From: Prevotella sp.
GTDB lineage: Bacteria > Bacteroidota > Bacteroidia > Bacteroidales > Bacteroidaceae
Assembly (NCBI GenBank): GCA_022783515.1
Contig: JALEWR010000117.1
Span: forward strand, 1 to 38,692
Direction: 5' to 3'
DNA length: 38,692 bases
Part shown: positions 27,641 through 37,017 of the stretch, piece by piece
Layout: every line of letters begins with the position of its first letter
Position numbering within the stretch: the stretch's first letter is position 1
Notes under the pieces: model-generated
Told to the model about the DNA's origin: nothing
What the model saw: the letters and a program-made list of their open reading frames with translations, nothing else
Database searches by the model: none
Position numbers and translations under genes: made by a program

Positions 27641-28300
27641 ATGGAAATAGTTAACTTAAGTGAACAGAACTCGATTGTCAATCAGTATCTGTCGGAAATT
27701 CGCGATGTCAATTACCAGAAGAATCGCTTGCTCTTTCGTAACAATATCTTGCGTATTGGCGAAATGTTGGCTTACGAAATCAGTAAAACACTCAATTATG
27801 AAGCAAAGGATGTAACCACTCCCTTGGGTGTTGCCAAGATGTGGACACCTTCCGACAAGATTGTGTTAGCCACCATCTTTCGTGCCGGCTTGCCTTTCCA
27901 TAATGGCTTTCTCAATGTTTTCGACCATGCGGGCAATGCTTTTGTGAGTGCTTATCGTGCTTACGAAGATGAGGAACATACCAAGGTGGGCATTCATGTG
28001 GAATATTTGGCTACACCCAGTATCGAGGCAAAAACACTGATTATCTCAGACCCTATGCTGGCAACAGGCAGTTCGATGGAGTTGGGCTATAAGGCTTTCC
28101 TTACTAAAGGTACACCCAAACGCATCCATGTGGCATGTGTCATCGCTTGCCCGGAGGGTATCGAACATATCAAGAAGACTTTCCCCGAAGATAAAACCAC
28201 CATTTGGTGTGCTGCTATCGACGAGAGTCTGAACGAACACAAGTATATCGTACCCGGCTTTGGCGATGCCGGCGACCTGTGTTTTGGAGAGAAGCTGTAG
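27641..28300 (+). CDS. upp: Uracil phosphoribosyltransferase
   Basis: MEIVNLSEQNSIVNQYLSEIRD; TIFRAGLPFHNGFLNVF; ISDPMLATGSSMELGYKAF; YIVPGFGDAGDLCFGEKL. Start at ATG 27641, inside the longer ORF from 27494. Confidence 0.95.
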   Translation: MEIVNLSEQNSIVNQYLSEIRDVNYQKNRLLFRNNILRIGEMLAYEISKTLNYEAKDVTTPLGVAKMWTPSDKIVLATIFRAGLPFHNGFLNVFDHAGNAFVSAYRAYEDEEHTKVGIHVEYLATPSIEAKTLIISDPMLATGSSMELGYKAFLTKGTPKRIHVACVIACPEGIEHIKKTFPEDKTTIWCAAIDESLNEHKYIVPGFGDAGDLCFGEKL

Positions 28301-28330
28301 CTTCCCGAGGCGGAGAGAGCCTTGTAAAAG

Positions 28331-28371
28331 AAAGCCGCATCACCTGCGATAATGACAGATGATGCGGCTTT
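28331..28371. terminator. Bidirectional terminator between convergent upp and the beta-barrel gene
   Basis: Perfect 12-bp stem AAAGCCGCATCA (28331-28342)/TGATGCGGCTTT (28360-28371), T-run after it on plus and A-run before it. Confidence 0.88.
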
Positions 28372-28432
28372 TTCTGTGTTTGGTATGGAGGTCGGCTTCA
28401 ACTTATGCTTAAGTTTCCCCGCCTCTCATTCT

Positions 28433-29101
28433 CTAAAAGGCGTACGCCACACCGATGGTGATGTTTCGGTTTTTATAGGTGAGCTTGTCGCCTGTAGCAT
28501 ATTTCTCGGGTGTACCGGTGGTGTTGATTAAGCCGAGGTCGTAGCCCACTTTTAGCTGATAGTGTTTTGCCAACTCGACGCCTAAGGCAAAACCTATACC
28601 AAAGTCGAAACGTTTAAATCCCTTTTCACCAAAAATGTCAGTGGCAGACCCTAACTGTTTGTCCGTCTCGGCGTTTTTTCCTTGATACTTTTGTTTGCCG
28701 CATAGAGCATACGCCACATAAGGGCCTCCTTCAGCAAAGATTTTAACCTTGTCGTTCACCGCAAAGTCGTAGCCCATACGCACAGGCACTTCAAGATAGT
28801 TGTGATAGGTTATTAGGCTGGTATAATATTGATTCTCTCCCATAAACGACATTATCTTGCTGCCTTTGCCCGATAATAAAAGTCCTGCAGTGGTATAGAA
28901 TTGGGATGCTGAAGACATGGGATGAACTTTTGCCCAACCGCCTGTACGCCATCCAATCCATGTCCCGTCGTTTGTAAAACTGTGCTTGGGGTGATTGATG
29001 GTAATGCCCCCCTCAACTGCAAATTTCCAATCTTGTCCCTTTGCCGATAATGAAAAAAGACATAACATCAAGAATATTAGTTTTGTTTTCATAATAATCA
29101 T
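28433..29101 (-). CDS. Outer-membrane beta-barrel (porin family) protein
   Basis: Signal peptide; FAVEGGITINHP...YLEVPVRMGYDF...KIFAEGGPYVAYALCG...FDFGIGFALGVEL...NITIGVAYAF. Confidence 0.85.
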   Translation of the reverse strand: MIIMKTKLIFLMLCLFSLSAKGQDWKFAVEGGITINHPKHSFTNDGTWIGWRTGGWAKVHPMSSASQFYTTAGLLLSGKGSKIMSFMGENQYYTSLITYHNYLEVPVRMGYDFAVNDKVKIFAEGGPYVAYALCGKQKYQGKNAETDKQLGSATDIFGEKGFKRFDFGIGFALGVELAKHYQLKVGYDLGLINTTGTPEKYATGDKLTYKNRNITIGVAYAF

Positions 29102-30087
29102 TTAAAATGAGTAAAGTCTAAAGTAAAGTCAACTGATGAGTAGACGCCATAGCAGCATCCTGAGGTGAAGTTCTTGATTGAACCAGAAACTTTCTTTCCG
29201 TGATATGGACGAGTTGAAGTAATAGGTAGTAGGAATCTAAATAATTCACCTTTATTAATATCGTTAGGGTCATCAATGATATATTTATTGCCGTCAAGAT
29301 ATAAATCGCATTTATATTCTGTAGAGTATCTTGATTTCCAGAACAGTGTTTTCTTTTGTGAAGCTCCTCTGTACATAAAGTTCTGGCTGTATTTATCCAT
29401 ACCTAAACATATGTCACTTCTATATTTCCCTCTTTTTACTTCCGCGGCAGTGGCTCCAATTATTGACTCAAATTTTGGTTCAATAATTGTGGGACCAAAG
29501 GCTCTAGTTACTCCTTGAATATCTATATCTTTGACATGTTTTAGTTCTTCACCGATGATAATAAAGCCTTGTTTACTTGCTATTAGCTTGCGGCTATCAT
29601 CGCTAAATATGAGTGATGGAGTTACATCATACTCATCTGTGTCATTAAAGGCTATTACATTTTTGTATTTGTTTTTATAGGCATCAATTGCATCTCTCAG
29701 TTGTTGTTCATTGTCTATATCTAAAATTTTATCTATTTCATTTCGAGCATTGGTGATTAGAGTGTATGCTCCGTCAAAGTCTAGTACATTGTAGAACTTA
29801 ACTCTTTCAGTTTCTTTTTTATTAAGGAGTTCTTTCAGTGTTGAGACAGCATCACTGATAGAATTAAATTTTAAAACTTCTTGGTTCTCCTCAATAGGGG
29901 TGAAGCCAAGGGTGGAAGATAGGTAGGCTGATCGAGTAGAAGGCAGTTTCATGAAGTCTTTTAAACTTACGACTTCGAGAGGTTTAGATGCCTCATAATG
30001 AGTTTCTACATTTTCTGTTTCATTAGAACAAGCCGTCATTATCGCTATCACTGATAGCAATAATGCTTGAGTTAGTTTTTTTGTCAT
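29098..30087 (-). CDS. Hypothetical lipoprotein (no confident family)
   Basis: Lipobox AIMTACSNE; ATGA overlap with the downstream beta-barrel gene; 329 aa. Confidence 0.75.
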   Translation of the reverse strand: MTKKLTQALLLSVIAIMTACSNETENVETHYEASKPLEVVSLKDFMKLPSTRSAYLSSTLGFTPIEENQEVLKFNSISDAVSTLKELLNKKETERVKFYNVLDFDGAYTLITNARNEIDKILDIDNEQQLRDAIDAYKNKYKNVIAFNDTDEYDVTPSLIFSDDSRKLIASKQGFIIIGEELKHVKDIDIQGVTRAFGPTIIEPKFESIIGATAAEVKRGKYRSDICLGMDKYSQNFMYRGASQKKTLFWKSRYSTEYKCDLYLDGNKYIIDDPNDINKGELFRFLLPITSTRPYHGKKVSGSIKNFTSGCCYGVYSSVDFTLDFTHFK

Positions 30088-30114
30088 ACTTTTTTATTGT
30101 TTGAGTTAGTATTG

Positions 30115-30145
30115 CAAATATACTGTGATATATAGCATTTTACAA
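30115..30145 (-). promoter_or_regulatory. Candidate Bacteroidota promoter for the 329-aa lipoprotein operon
   Basis: Minus TTG-N20-TATATTTG (plus CAAATATA at 30115-30122, CAA at 30143-30145). Confidence 0.55.
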
Positions 30146-30359
30146 TGGTTTTTATGTGAAATATTGTTAATGTGTTTAAGAAAAAATGTTACAAATTGGT
30201 AGACCATTACTGATGATAACGGGCGAATGTCAATCAGTTTCCTCGTTATCTTGTATAGATATTCTGACACAATGAAGATAGAATTTTATAGTGATTGGTT
30301 GGGATGAAAGGCTAATGGCTGATATGCAACAGTCTTTTATGTAAGGGATAAGCCTGTCA

Positions 30360-30446
30360 TTCAGCCTGTTTTGCTGTTGAATTTAGCCTGTTTTGCTGGG
30401 TGATTCAGCCTGTTTTACACCTCAATTCAGTCTATCCTCCATTCTG
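30360..30446. repeat. Degenerate 22-bp-period tandem repeat, cluster 2
   Basis: TTCAGCCTGTTTTGCTGTTGAA (30360-30381), TTTAGCCTGTTTTGCTGGGTGA (30382-30403), TTCAGCCTGTTTTACACCTCAA (30404-30425), TTCAGTCTATCCTCCATTCTG (30426-30446). Confidence 0.85.
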
Positions 30447-30529
30447 TTTTCTATCTTATGAAGTGTTAGGTGTTGAGTGTTGGCAATGGGTGGTTAAGTG
30501 GTTGTTTTCTTTAAGTTGTTGGGTTGTAG

Positions 30530-30596
30530 GAGGATGTGCCAAAATCGCACATCCTCTCTACTTATTAGGCACCTGTGTAATTTGACATTACACAGG
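30530..30596. other. Twin perfect 10-bp stem-loops downstream of locus 3
   Basis: GAGGATGTGC (30530-30539)/GCACATCCTC (30547-30556) and CCTGTGTAAT (30572-30581)/ATTACACAGG (30587-30596). Confidence 0.85.
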
Positions 30597-30698
30597 CAGT
30601 TCTTCGCTTTTTCTTTCCCCCTCCTTAGGGGCTGGAGGCCGCTGTTAGCTGCTGTTGCAGCGAGGTACAGCGATGGGTCGGGTGAGAATCCTATTCTC

Positions 30699-31973
30699 CT
30701 ATTGCACCAACTTCCAGTGGATGCGTATCGGGCCATCGAGGAAGTAGGGAGGTTCGGACGCTGAATATTTCATCATTTCCATCAAACCATTCCAGTTGGT
30801 CTCTGTCGGCTCGAAGTCGTAGATACTCATTTCGAGCAGTCGTTGTTTCTTCTCATCCCGGATAAAACGTAGTCCTACGAGTGCTTTTCTATTGTTTGTG
30901 TCGGTCTCGGAGAAGGCAACGTTGATGGTCTCAAACTCATATTCGGCGAGAGAAATTTTAGGTGGGCGTCCACCGGCTTCTTGGAAGTAGTTCTCTCTTT
31001 CGCCCTTGAAAGGCGCCCGGCAAGCTGCAACGAAATAGTTTTTGAGCTTACCTGTGAGCATGGGCGTGAAGTTGTAGCCTGTTTCGGGCGTTCCCTCGAG
31101 TTTGATGCGATCGGCACTGTTGCCGTCAACAATCAGGTCGGTGTCCATACTCCATGAGTCGGTCCACCACTTTTTGTTGCCTACACCGACAAATTCCCAT
31201 GTTCCGGCAAAGTCGGATGGTCCGACGATGCGGATGTCGATGGTAGGATTGTTTCCCCCCACGAGTTTATTGCTGTCTGCCAGACGCAATACGATGTGGT
31301 CTTTGCCCTTTTCCAACTTCAGAAATTGCAATGACACGACACCGTCGGATTGTCCTGCCTTGAATACGGCTTGTGCTCTGTCGTTGGCAAAGCGGAAGTG
31401 TTCGCCCGGCACAGCGGTTGAAGAAGGGTCAACCTCTACTGCCAATCGTGTCTGCTTGGTGTAAGAATAACGTTCGCCCAAGGCCGTTTCCAATCTGATG
31501 GTATAATCTTTTGATAGTGCCAGCATATCGGTCGGATCGAGGAAGGTGTAGACGTTGGCACCCATCAAGTCGACCTGTATATAATTCAATGCTCCCAGTT
31601 TCACCCCTTCAACGGGCATGAGGGTGAGCAAAAAACTCTTTTGTGCTTCCACCTTTTTGCGGGTAATGGTGAGATAAGCCACAGAGTCGCCCTCTTGTAA
31701 GGTAAAAGCACTGTCTGAAAGGGTGAAGTCTTCGTTGAGCTTCGCACCATTGACAGACGACAGGCGGTAGGGTATTCTCACAGTAGAAAGAGCCTTTCCT
31801 TCGGTAACAATGGCAATTTGCACACTGTCGCCCTCATTGTTTCCCAAGGTGTATTGAGGTGCGTACAAACTCAGTTCGGTGCGTATGCCGCGATCGTCCT
31901 TGTCGGAACAGGCTGCCAGTGCTGTGAGCATAGCCAGCAAGACGGCATATAGAAAGATATATTTTCTTTTCAT
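30699..31973 (-). CDS. Calx-beta/DUF4843-like surface lipoprotein (locus 3)
   Basis: Lipobox ALAACSDKDD; repeated beta-sandwich segments NEDFTLSDSAFTLQEGDSVAYLTI and VDPSSTAVPGEHFRFANDRAQAVFKAGQSDGVVSL. Confidence 0.7.
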   Translation of the reverse strand: MKRKYIFLYAVLLAMLTALAACSDKDDRGIRTELSLYAPQYTLGNNEGDSVQIAIVTEGKALSTVRIPYRLSSVNGAKLNEDFTLSDSAFTLQEGDSVAYLTITRKKVEAQKSFLLTLMPVEGVKLGALNYIQVDLMGANVYTFLDPTDMLALSKDYTIRLETALGERYSYTKQTRLAVEVDPSSTAVPGEHFRFANDRAQAVFKAGQSDGVVSLQFLKLEKGKDHIVLRLADSNKLVGGNNPTIDIRIVGPSDFAGTWEFVGVGNKKWWTDSWSMDTDLIVDGNSADRIKLEGTPETGYNFTPMLTGKLKNYFVAACRAPFKGERENYFQEAGGRPPKISLAEYEFETINVAFSETDTNNRKALVGLRFIRDEKKQRLLEMSIYDFEPTETNWNGLMEMMKYSASEPPYFLDGPIRIHWKLVQ

Positions 31974-32006
31974 CTTTGTTCTTTGTTTTATTCAACGTAT
32001 AGTGGA

Positions 32007-32228
32007 CTATTCTTCTCCCACCGCTTTTTTATATTCGTCTTTGATGGCGTCGACCGTGGCCTTGTCGTCGTTGGTGAGTGGTGTGGGGTCGGGCATCTTA
32101 TAGTTTTTCACTGTTACCGCTTGGTCGTTGCGTGGCGGCACCTCGTCTTCGCTGCTGCATGCTGCCATTGTCAAAACTGTTATTCCACCCATGATGAGAG
32201 GCAGAAGATGGATTTTATATTTTTTCAT
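32007..32228 (-). CDS. Small lipoprotein, 73 aa (locus 3)
   Basis: MKKYKIHLLPLIMGGITVLTMAACSSEDEVPPRN... with clear lipobox; sits between SusD and the 424-aa lipoprotein with short spacers. Confidence 0.75.
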   Translation of the reverse strand: MKKYKIHLLPLIMGGITVLTMAACSSEDEVPPRNDQAVTVKNYKMPDPTPLTNDDKATVDAIKDEYKKAVGEE

Positions 32229-32244
32229 GACCTTTTTCTTTTAA

Positions 32245-33645
32245 TTATTGTGATACTAATTCTGTGTAACCGGGATTTTGTTGCATTCCTTCAATCGTTT
32301 GTATGTCGATATAGGGTATGGGGAAGGTGTACATATACTTGTAGGTGGTGTACTTGCGGCCATTGAAAGCCGACCAAAATTCGGGTGTTCCGTTGCGTTT
32401 CATCTCGAAGAACCGGTCGCCTTCCAAGAACAATTCCTTGCGGCGTTCGCTCAAGATGGCTGCCATCAAGGGGGTTAGACTCTTGCCTTCGGCATCTACC
32501 TTGATTAACTCCTGGGCGTTGATGGCAGGCAGATTGCTCATGGTGTAGGGTGTTACATCCTTGATGCGGGCAGCACGGAGGCTGTTAAGGGAGGCCAAGG
32601 CTTCGGCGTCCTTGCCTTGATGGGCGTAGCTCTCGGCTTGCATCAGCAAGAACTCTTCCGAGCGAAGGCCGCAGAACAAGGGCTTGGTGGCAAAACGCGA
32701 CTGAGGTACATACATGCGATAACGCAAGTCGTTGGCTGTATCGGCAATGGTGAAATGGCTCAAGAAGCGAGCACTGATGGGGCGATACTTCAAGCTTTGA
32801 ATGCCCACGGTGTACTCTTGGTCGGTTGTTCCGGAGTTGCGGTAAGCCTTGATGAGTTGGTTAGAACCCAAAGTACCGCTAAACTTCATTCCTTTCTCAA
32901 AGTTGTCGAGGGTTAAGATAGGGTGGGTCTTCAATAATTCTTGTGTCAGTGGCACCACCTTCTCCCATTGTTCTGTCCAGAAATAGAGACGTGCCAGATA
33001 ACCCTTGCACACGTTTTCGTTAAAGCGATAGAGGTCGTCGGCAGGGTGATACGAGATGGCCTTTTGCAAATCGGCTTCAATCTGCGAAATAGTTGTCTGC
33101 ATCGCACTGCGTATGGGGCGTTCTTCCACGTCGAAATTGGTAACCATGGACATACCCAACTGTTGGGCGAACTGACCTTTAACAGGGGCTTCGCAATACA
33201 TTCTCATCAGTTGATAATAGGCAACGCCACGCAAGGCATAAGCTGTGGCACGCGTAATGTCGCTCAGCTGTGTGCCTTCTTCTTTCATCTCGTTGATGAC
33301 GATGTTGCAATCGCGTATGAGTTCGTATAATTTTTGGTAAGCGTCGCTTGACATACTTCCGCCAATCAGCGATCCCAAATAGGTGGGCATGAACTGTCCG
33401 CTGCTGGTGGTGAGGGCTACTTCAAAGTCGTCGCCACTCGCCATGTCGAAGGATACCAATGTATTGGCATTGTCTAAGATATAGGTGGTTGCCCCATTGT
33501 CCAACTGATATAGTCGGGCGTGCATAAGGCCGGAAAACTCTTCTGCTGTTTTGGGTACAACCCTTCCGTAGGGTTTAACGTCCAGATACTTTTCGCACGA
33601 GGTGCAGAGCAGCACAGAGAGGACGATGATGATATATTTTTTCAT
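32245..33645 (-). CDS. RagB/SusD family nutrient-uptake outer-membrane lipoprotein (locus 3)
   Basis: Lipobox LLCTSCEKYLDVKPYGRVVP; ATAYALRGVAYYQLMRMYCEAP; ILSERRKELFLEGDRFFEMKRNG. Confidence 0.95.
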   Translation of the reverse strand: MKKYIIIVLSVLLCTSCEKYLDVKPYGRVVPKTAEEFSGLMHARLYQLDNGATTYILDNANTLVSFDMASGDDFEVALTTSSGQFMPTYLGSLIGGSMSSDAYQKLYELIRDCNIVINEMKEEGTQLSDITRATAYALRGVAYYQLMRMYCEAPVKGQFAQQLGMSMVTNFDVEERPIRSAMQTTISQIEADLQKAISYHPADDLYRFNENVCKGYLARLYFWTEQWEKVVPLTQELLKTHPILTLDNFEKGMKFSGTLGSNQLIKAYRNSGTTDQEYTVGIQSLKYRPISARFLSHFTIADTANDLRYRMYVPQSRFATKPLFCGLRSEEFLLMQAESYAHQGKDAEALASLNSLRAARIKDVTPYTMSNLPAINAQELIKVDAEGKSLTPLMAAILSERRKELFLEGDRFFEMKRNGTPEFWSAFNGRKYTTYKYMYTFPIPYIDIQTIEGMQQNPGYTELVSQ

Positions 33646-33683
33646 ACTTTTTTCCTTTTTATTATATCACTCTTAATGATGGT

Positions 33684-36600
33684 TTAGAATCCGACAGATA
33701 CGCCCAATGAGAAGCTGCGTGCCATGGGGTAAACAGCGCCGGGGCTTTCGGGGTCGATACCGGAATAATTGGTGAGGGTCAAAATATTGTTCATACTGAA
33801 TGACAATGCCAGCGAACTCATGCCCCAACGGCTGATGAGCTTATTGTCAAATTGGTAGCTGAGATATAAAGAACCAATTTTAAAGTAAGACACATCTTCC
33901 AATCTCGACGATTTGGTCACGAGGTCTGAGGCTACTACATAATTGCTCAAGCCATAGTAAGTGCCGTGAGCGTCGAGTATGCGGGGGTTGGCGTCGGTGC
34001 GATGGTTGGCAGGTGTCCATCTGTCGGTTACGCTACGAAGCACGTTGAGGTGGTTGACGTAGAGGTCGTTGATGGGTGCAGGAATCTTTTCTACTGCCGT
34101 TCCACCCAAGTTGGTGTAGCTGACAGGACTCTTTACGTCGTTCAACACCTTGCCGCCAATAGAGTAAGAACCGCCGATACCCAGGCTCACACGCTTATAA
34201 CTCACTTGGATGGAGTAGCCACCATTGGTGGGGGCGTTGCTGGTACCTAAATAATAGAGGTAGTTGTCCGATTTGTTGCGGTCGGAAATGGTTTCAAATA
34301 CCGCGTCGGGGCGTGGTTCATAGGTTATCAGTCCCAAGCGAGAGTCGATGCCGGCAGCTTTTCCGCTGAAGATGGCTCCCAAGGGATAGCCTTCATAGCT
34401 TTGCCCTGCAAGACCGGTAGAGCCCGCCACATATTTCACCAGCTTATTGCGGTTGTAGGCAATATTGGCACTGAGCGACACTCGCCAGTCCTTGGTTTGC
34501 ACAAGGCCGGCATAAAGCGAGAGTTCTGCTCCGCTGTTTTCCAAGGTAGAGGTGTTATAACTCTGGGTTCTAAAACCCGAAGTATAAGGGATGGTGAGAT
34601 TAGATACTGCGTCCGAGGTGGTGCGTTTATAAATTTCACCGTTCAGACGTAGGCGGTCGTTCAAGAAGCCCACATCTACCGACAATTTCATGTCTCGGGT
34701 CTTTTCCCAACGCAAGTTGGCATTAGGAGCATTCTTGATATATCCCATGCGATAATAGTCGGTATCGGTTTTGCGGAAGTCTTTGAGGTAGTCCATCACC
34801 AATTGGGGATATACCGACTTGTTGATGTTGCCCGTATAACCGAAGGCTGTGCGTACCGATAAGCTGCTGATGATGGGTTTGAGCTTTTGCATAAAAGGCT
34901 CCTGGTCAACATTCCACGACAGACCGAGCGACCCCGTGGGGTTGAATTGTTGGTCGTTACCAAAGTTGTTTGAACCGTCTGTGCGGGCTGTAAAGCTGAA
35001 AACGTATTTGTTTCTATACACATAGTCGGCAGAGAAGTAGAACGATGCAAAGCGTTCGTCGCTGATACTCTGTCCTGAAAGTCCGTCGATAAGGTAGGCG
35101 TAGTCTTCCAAATTAGAGCGTCCGATGGTTATTCCTTCAGGGAAAACAGGCATGGAGCTGTTGCCGGAGAGTTCGTCGTAGCCATATCTCTTGGCATAGA
35201 TGCTCTTGGAATGCTGTCCGCGGATTTCTGAACCCAGCAAGGCACTCACATAATGGTCGTTCTTAAAGGTGTTGAAATAGTGGAACTGACCACGCAGGTT
35301 ATAGCTGTTGTTATACGCGGAGTTTTGCGAGATGGACGAGTAAACACGCTTGGAAGTCATCAGGGCGGTATCGAAAATACGGTCGTTCCATGCCGCATAA
35401 GTGTCTTTGTCGTTGATACTTTCGCCATTATTGGCTGTATGGCTGTATGATGCCAATCCTTCAAAGTTGAGATTGTCCCAGATGTTCACCGAGAGCGTAC
35501 CTGTAACCGTGGTAGAATAGTTGTTGGTCTTGCTGGAAGTGTGGTCCAGTTCTCGCATGATGTTAAAACCATTGTCGGGCATGGGCAATGCACTCTTCGA
35601 GCCATTGGCCAATCGCAGGTTATAATAGGTGTTGTCTGCCACATAGTTTCCATGCTCGTCGTAGGGACGTTCGTATGGATTGGCAAAGAAAGCGTAGGTA
35701 AAGGGATCCTCGTTGAGCGACGAGCTGTTAGAGGTTTGCCAAGACATATCCATCGACAGACCCAGTTTCACGCGTTTGTTGGCTTTCACATCGAGCTTGG
35801 TGCTGATGTTATAGCGGTCGTAATCGGTCTTTTTAACCAATCCGTTTTGGTTGGAGTAGCCCATGGAAACATAGTAAGTGCTTTTCTCCGAACCACCCGA
35901 GAGCGACAGGTTGTGGCTGTGCGAGAGTGAATTGCGGAAGAGTTCGCCGAACCAGTCGGTGGTATGCTGCCCCAAACGTGCAATTTCGGCGTCTTGCTGT
36001 TCTTTTGTCCAGCCTTCATATTTGCCATATCCCGAACGAATCATACCCACTACACCTACCACAGGATAGCGTTCGCCCTTGCTGAAGAAGGGTTGTGCAA
36101 ACTCGTCCCACAATTCTTGTTCCCACGCCAGCTTTTCGGGCGAGGTCATGAGCTTAGGAGAACGGGGCGGACTGGTGACCATTGAGAGGTTGGTAGAGTA
36201 GTTCACGCTGAGCTTGCCCTGCTTGCCACGCTTGGTTGTGACCACGATAACACCACCCGCAGCACGCGAGCCATAGATGGCTGCGGCTGACGCGTCTTTC
36301 AAAACGGTAACGCTTTCGATATCACTGGGGTTGATGCCGGAGATACCATTGGCAAAAATGTCGTTGAAGTCGCCGGCTTTTATTTGTCTGCTTTCAATCT
36401 TGGGAAGGTCTTTTTGCAAAGGAACACCGTCGACAACCCATAGCGGGTCGGCATTTCCCGTAATGGTATTGGTACCGCGAATACGAATTTTGGCAGCCTC
36501 GCCGGGGCGTCCCGAGAGAGCCTTTACGTCTACGCCGGCCAACTGCCCCTGCAACAAAAGGTCGATATTGGCCAAGGGCTTGGCTTTCAAGTCTTCTGCT

Positions 36601-36992
36601 GTAACCATTCCCACCGAGCCTGTGGCACGTTTTTTCGTTGTTCGGGTATATCCGTTCACCACCACTTGGTCTAACTCTGAGGCATTATCCTCCAGCACAA
36701 TATTACCCTTGATGGGTTCATTCACTTTGATTGTCTTGGTCTTCATGCCAAGATAGGAGATGCTGATTGTTGCTCCGTGGTCAACCCAGAGCGACACCTC
36801 TCCATCTAAATTAGACACTACGCCAATGGGCTTGTTAGACACTTTGACCGTCGCACCACTCAGCGGATTGCCGTAGGTGTCGACAATGGTCGCAACGACC
36901 TGTATCATCCGGTCGTTGTCTTTGCTTGTCTGTGCCTGTAGTCCGAAGAACATCAGGCAGAGACAGATGGTCATCAATGCTTTTTCTTTCAT
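33684..36992 (-). CDS. SusC/RagA family TonB-linked outer-membrane protein (locus 3)
   Basis: GNPLSGATVKVSNKPIGVVSNLDGEVSL; plug IESVTVLKDASAAAIYGSRAAGGVIVVTTKRGKQG; terminal SGIDPESPGAVYPMARSFSLGVSVGF. Confidence 0.97.
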   Translation of the reverse strand: MKEKALMTICLCLMFFGLQAQTSKDNDRMIQVVATIVDTYGNPLSGATVKVSNKPIGVVSNLDGEVSLWVDHGATISISYLGMKTKTIKVNEPIKGNIVLEDNASELDQVVVNGYTRTTKKRATGSVGMVTAEDLKAKPLANIDLLLQGQLAGVDVKALSGRPGEAAKIRIRGTNTITGNADPLWVVDGVPLQKDLPKIESRQIKAGDFNDIFANGISGINPSDIESVTVLKDASAAAIYGSRAAGGVIVVTTKRGKQGKLSVNYSTNLSMVTSPPRSPKLMTSPEKLAWEQELWDEFAQPFFSKGERYPVVGVVGMIRSGYGKYEGWTKEQQDAEIARLGQHTTDWFGELFRNSLSHSHNLSLSGGSEKSTYYVSMGYSNQNGLVKKTDYDRYNISTKLDVKANKRVKLGLSMDMSWQTSNSSSLNEDPFTYAFFANPYERPYDEHGNYVADNTYYNLRLANGSKSALPMPDNGFNIMRELDHTSSKTNNYSTTVTGTLSVNIWDNLNFEGLASYSHTANNGESINDKDTYAAWNDRIFDTALMTSKRVYSSISQNSAYNNSYNLRGQFHYFNTFKNDHYVSALLGSEIRGQHSKSIYAKRYGYDELSGNSSMPVFPEGITIGRSNLEDYAYLIDGLSGQSISDERFASFYFSADYVYRNKYVFSFTARTDGSNNFGNDQQFNPTGSLGLSWNVDQEPFMQKLKPIISSLSVRTAFGYTGNINKSVYPQLVMDYLKDFRKTDTDYYRMGYIKNAPNANLRWEKTRDMKLSVDVGFLNDRLRLNGEIYKRTTSDAVSNLTIPYTSGFRTQSYNTSTLENSGAELSLYAGLVQTKDWRVSLSANIAYNRNKLVKYVAGSTGLAGQSYEGYPLGAIFSGKAAGIDSRLGLITYEPRPDAVFETISDRNKSDNYLYYLGTSNAPTNGGYSIQVSYKRVSLGIGGSYSIGGKVLNDVKSPVSYTNLGGTAVEKIPAPINDLYVNHLNVLRSVTDRWTPANHRTDANPRILDAHGTYYGLSNYVVASDLVTKSSRLEDVSYFKIGSLYLSYQFDNKLISRWGMSSLALSFSMNNILTLTNYSGIDPESPGAVYPMARSFSLGVSVGF

Positions 36993-37017
36993 AAAAAGTA
37001 TTATTGGTTCTTTTTCA

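Noticed and set aside
30360-30446. Possible CRISPR array or spacer remnants in the 22-bp repeats
   Set aside because: Units are contiguous and degenerate with no spacers; better described as tandem repeats.
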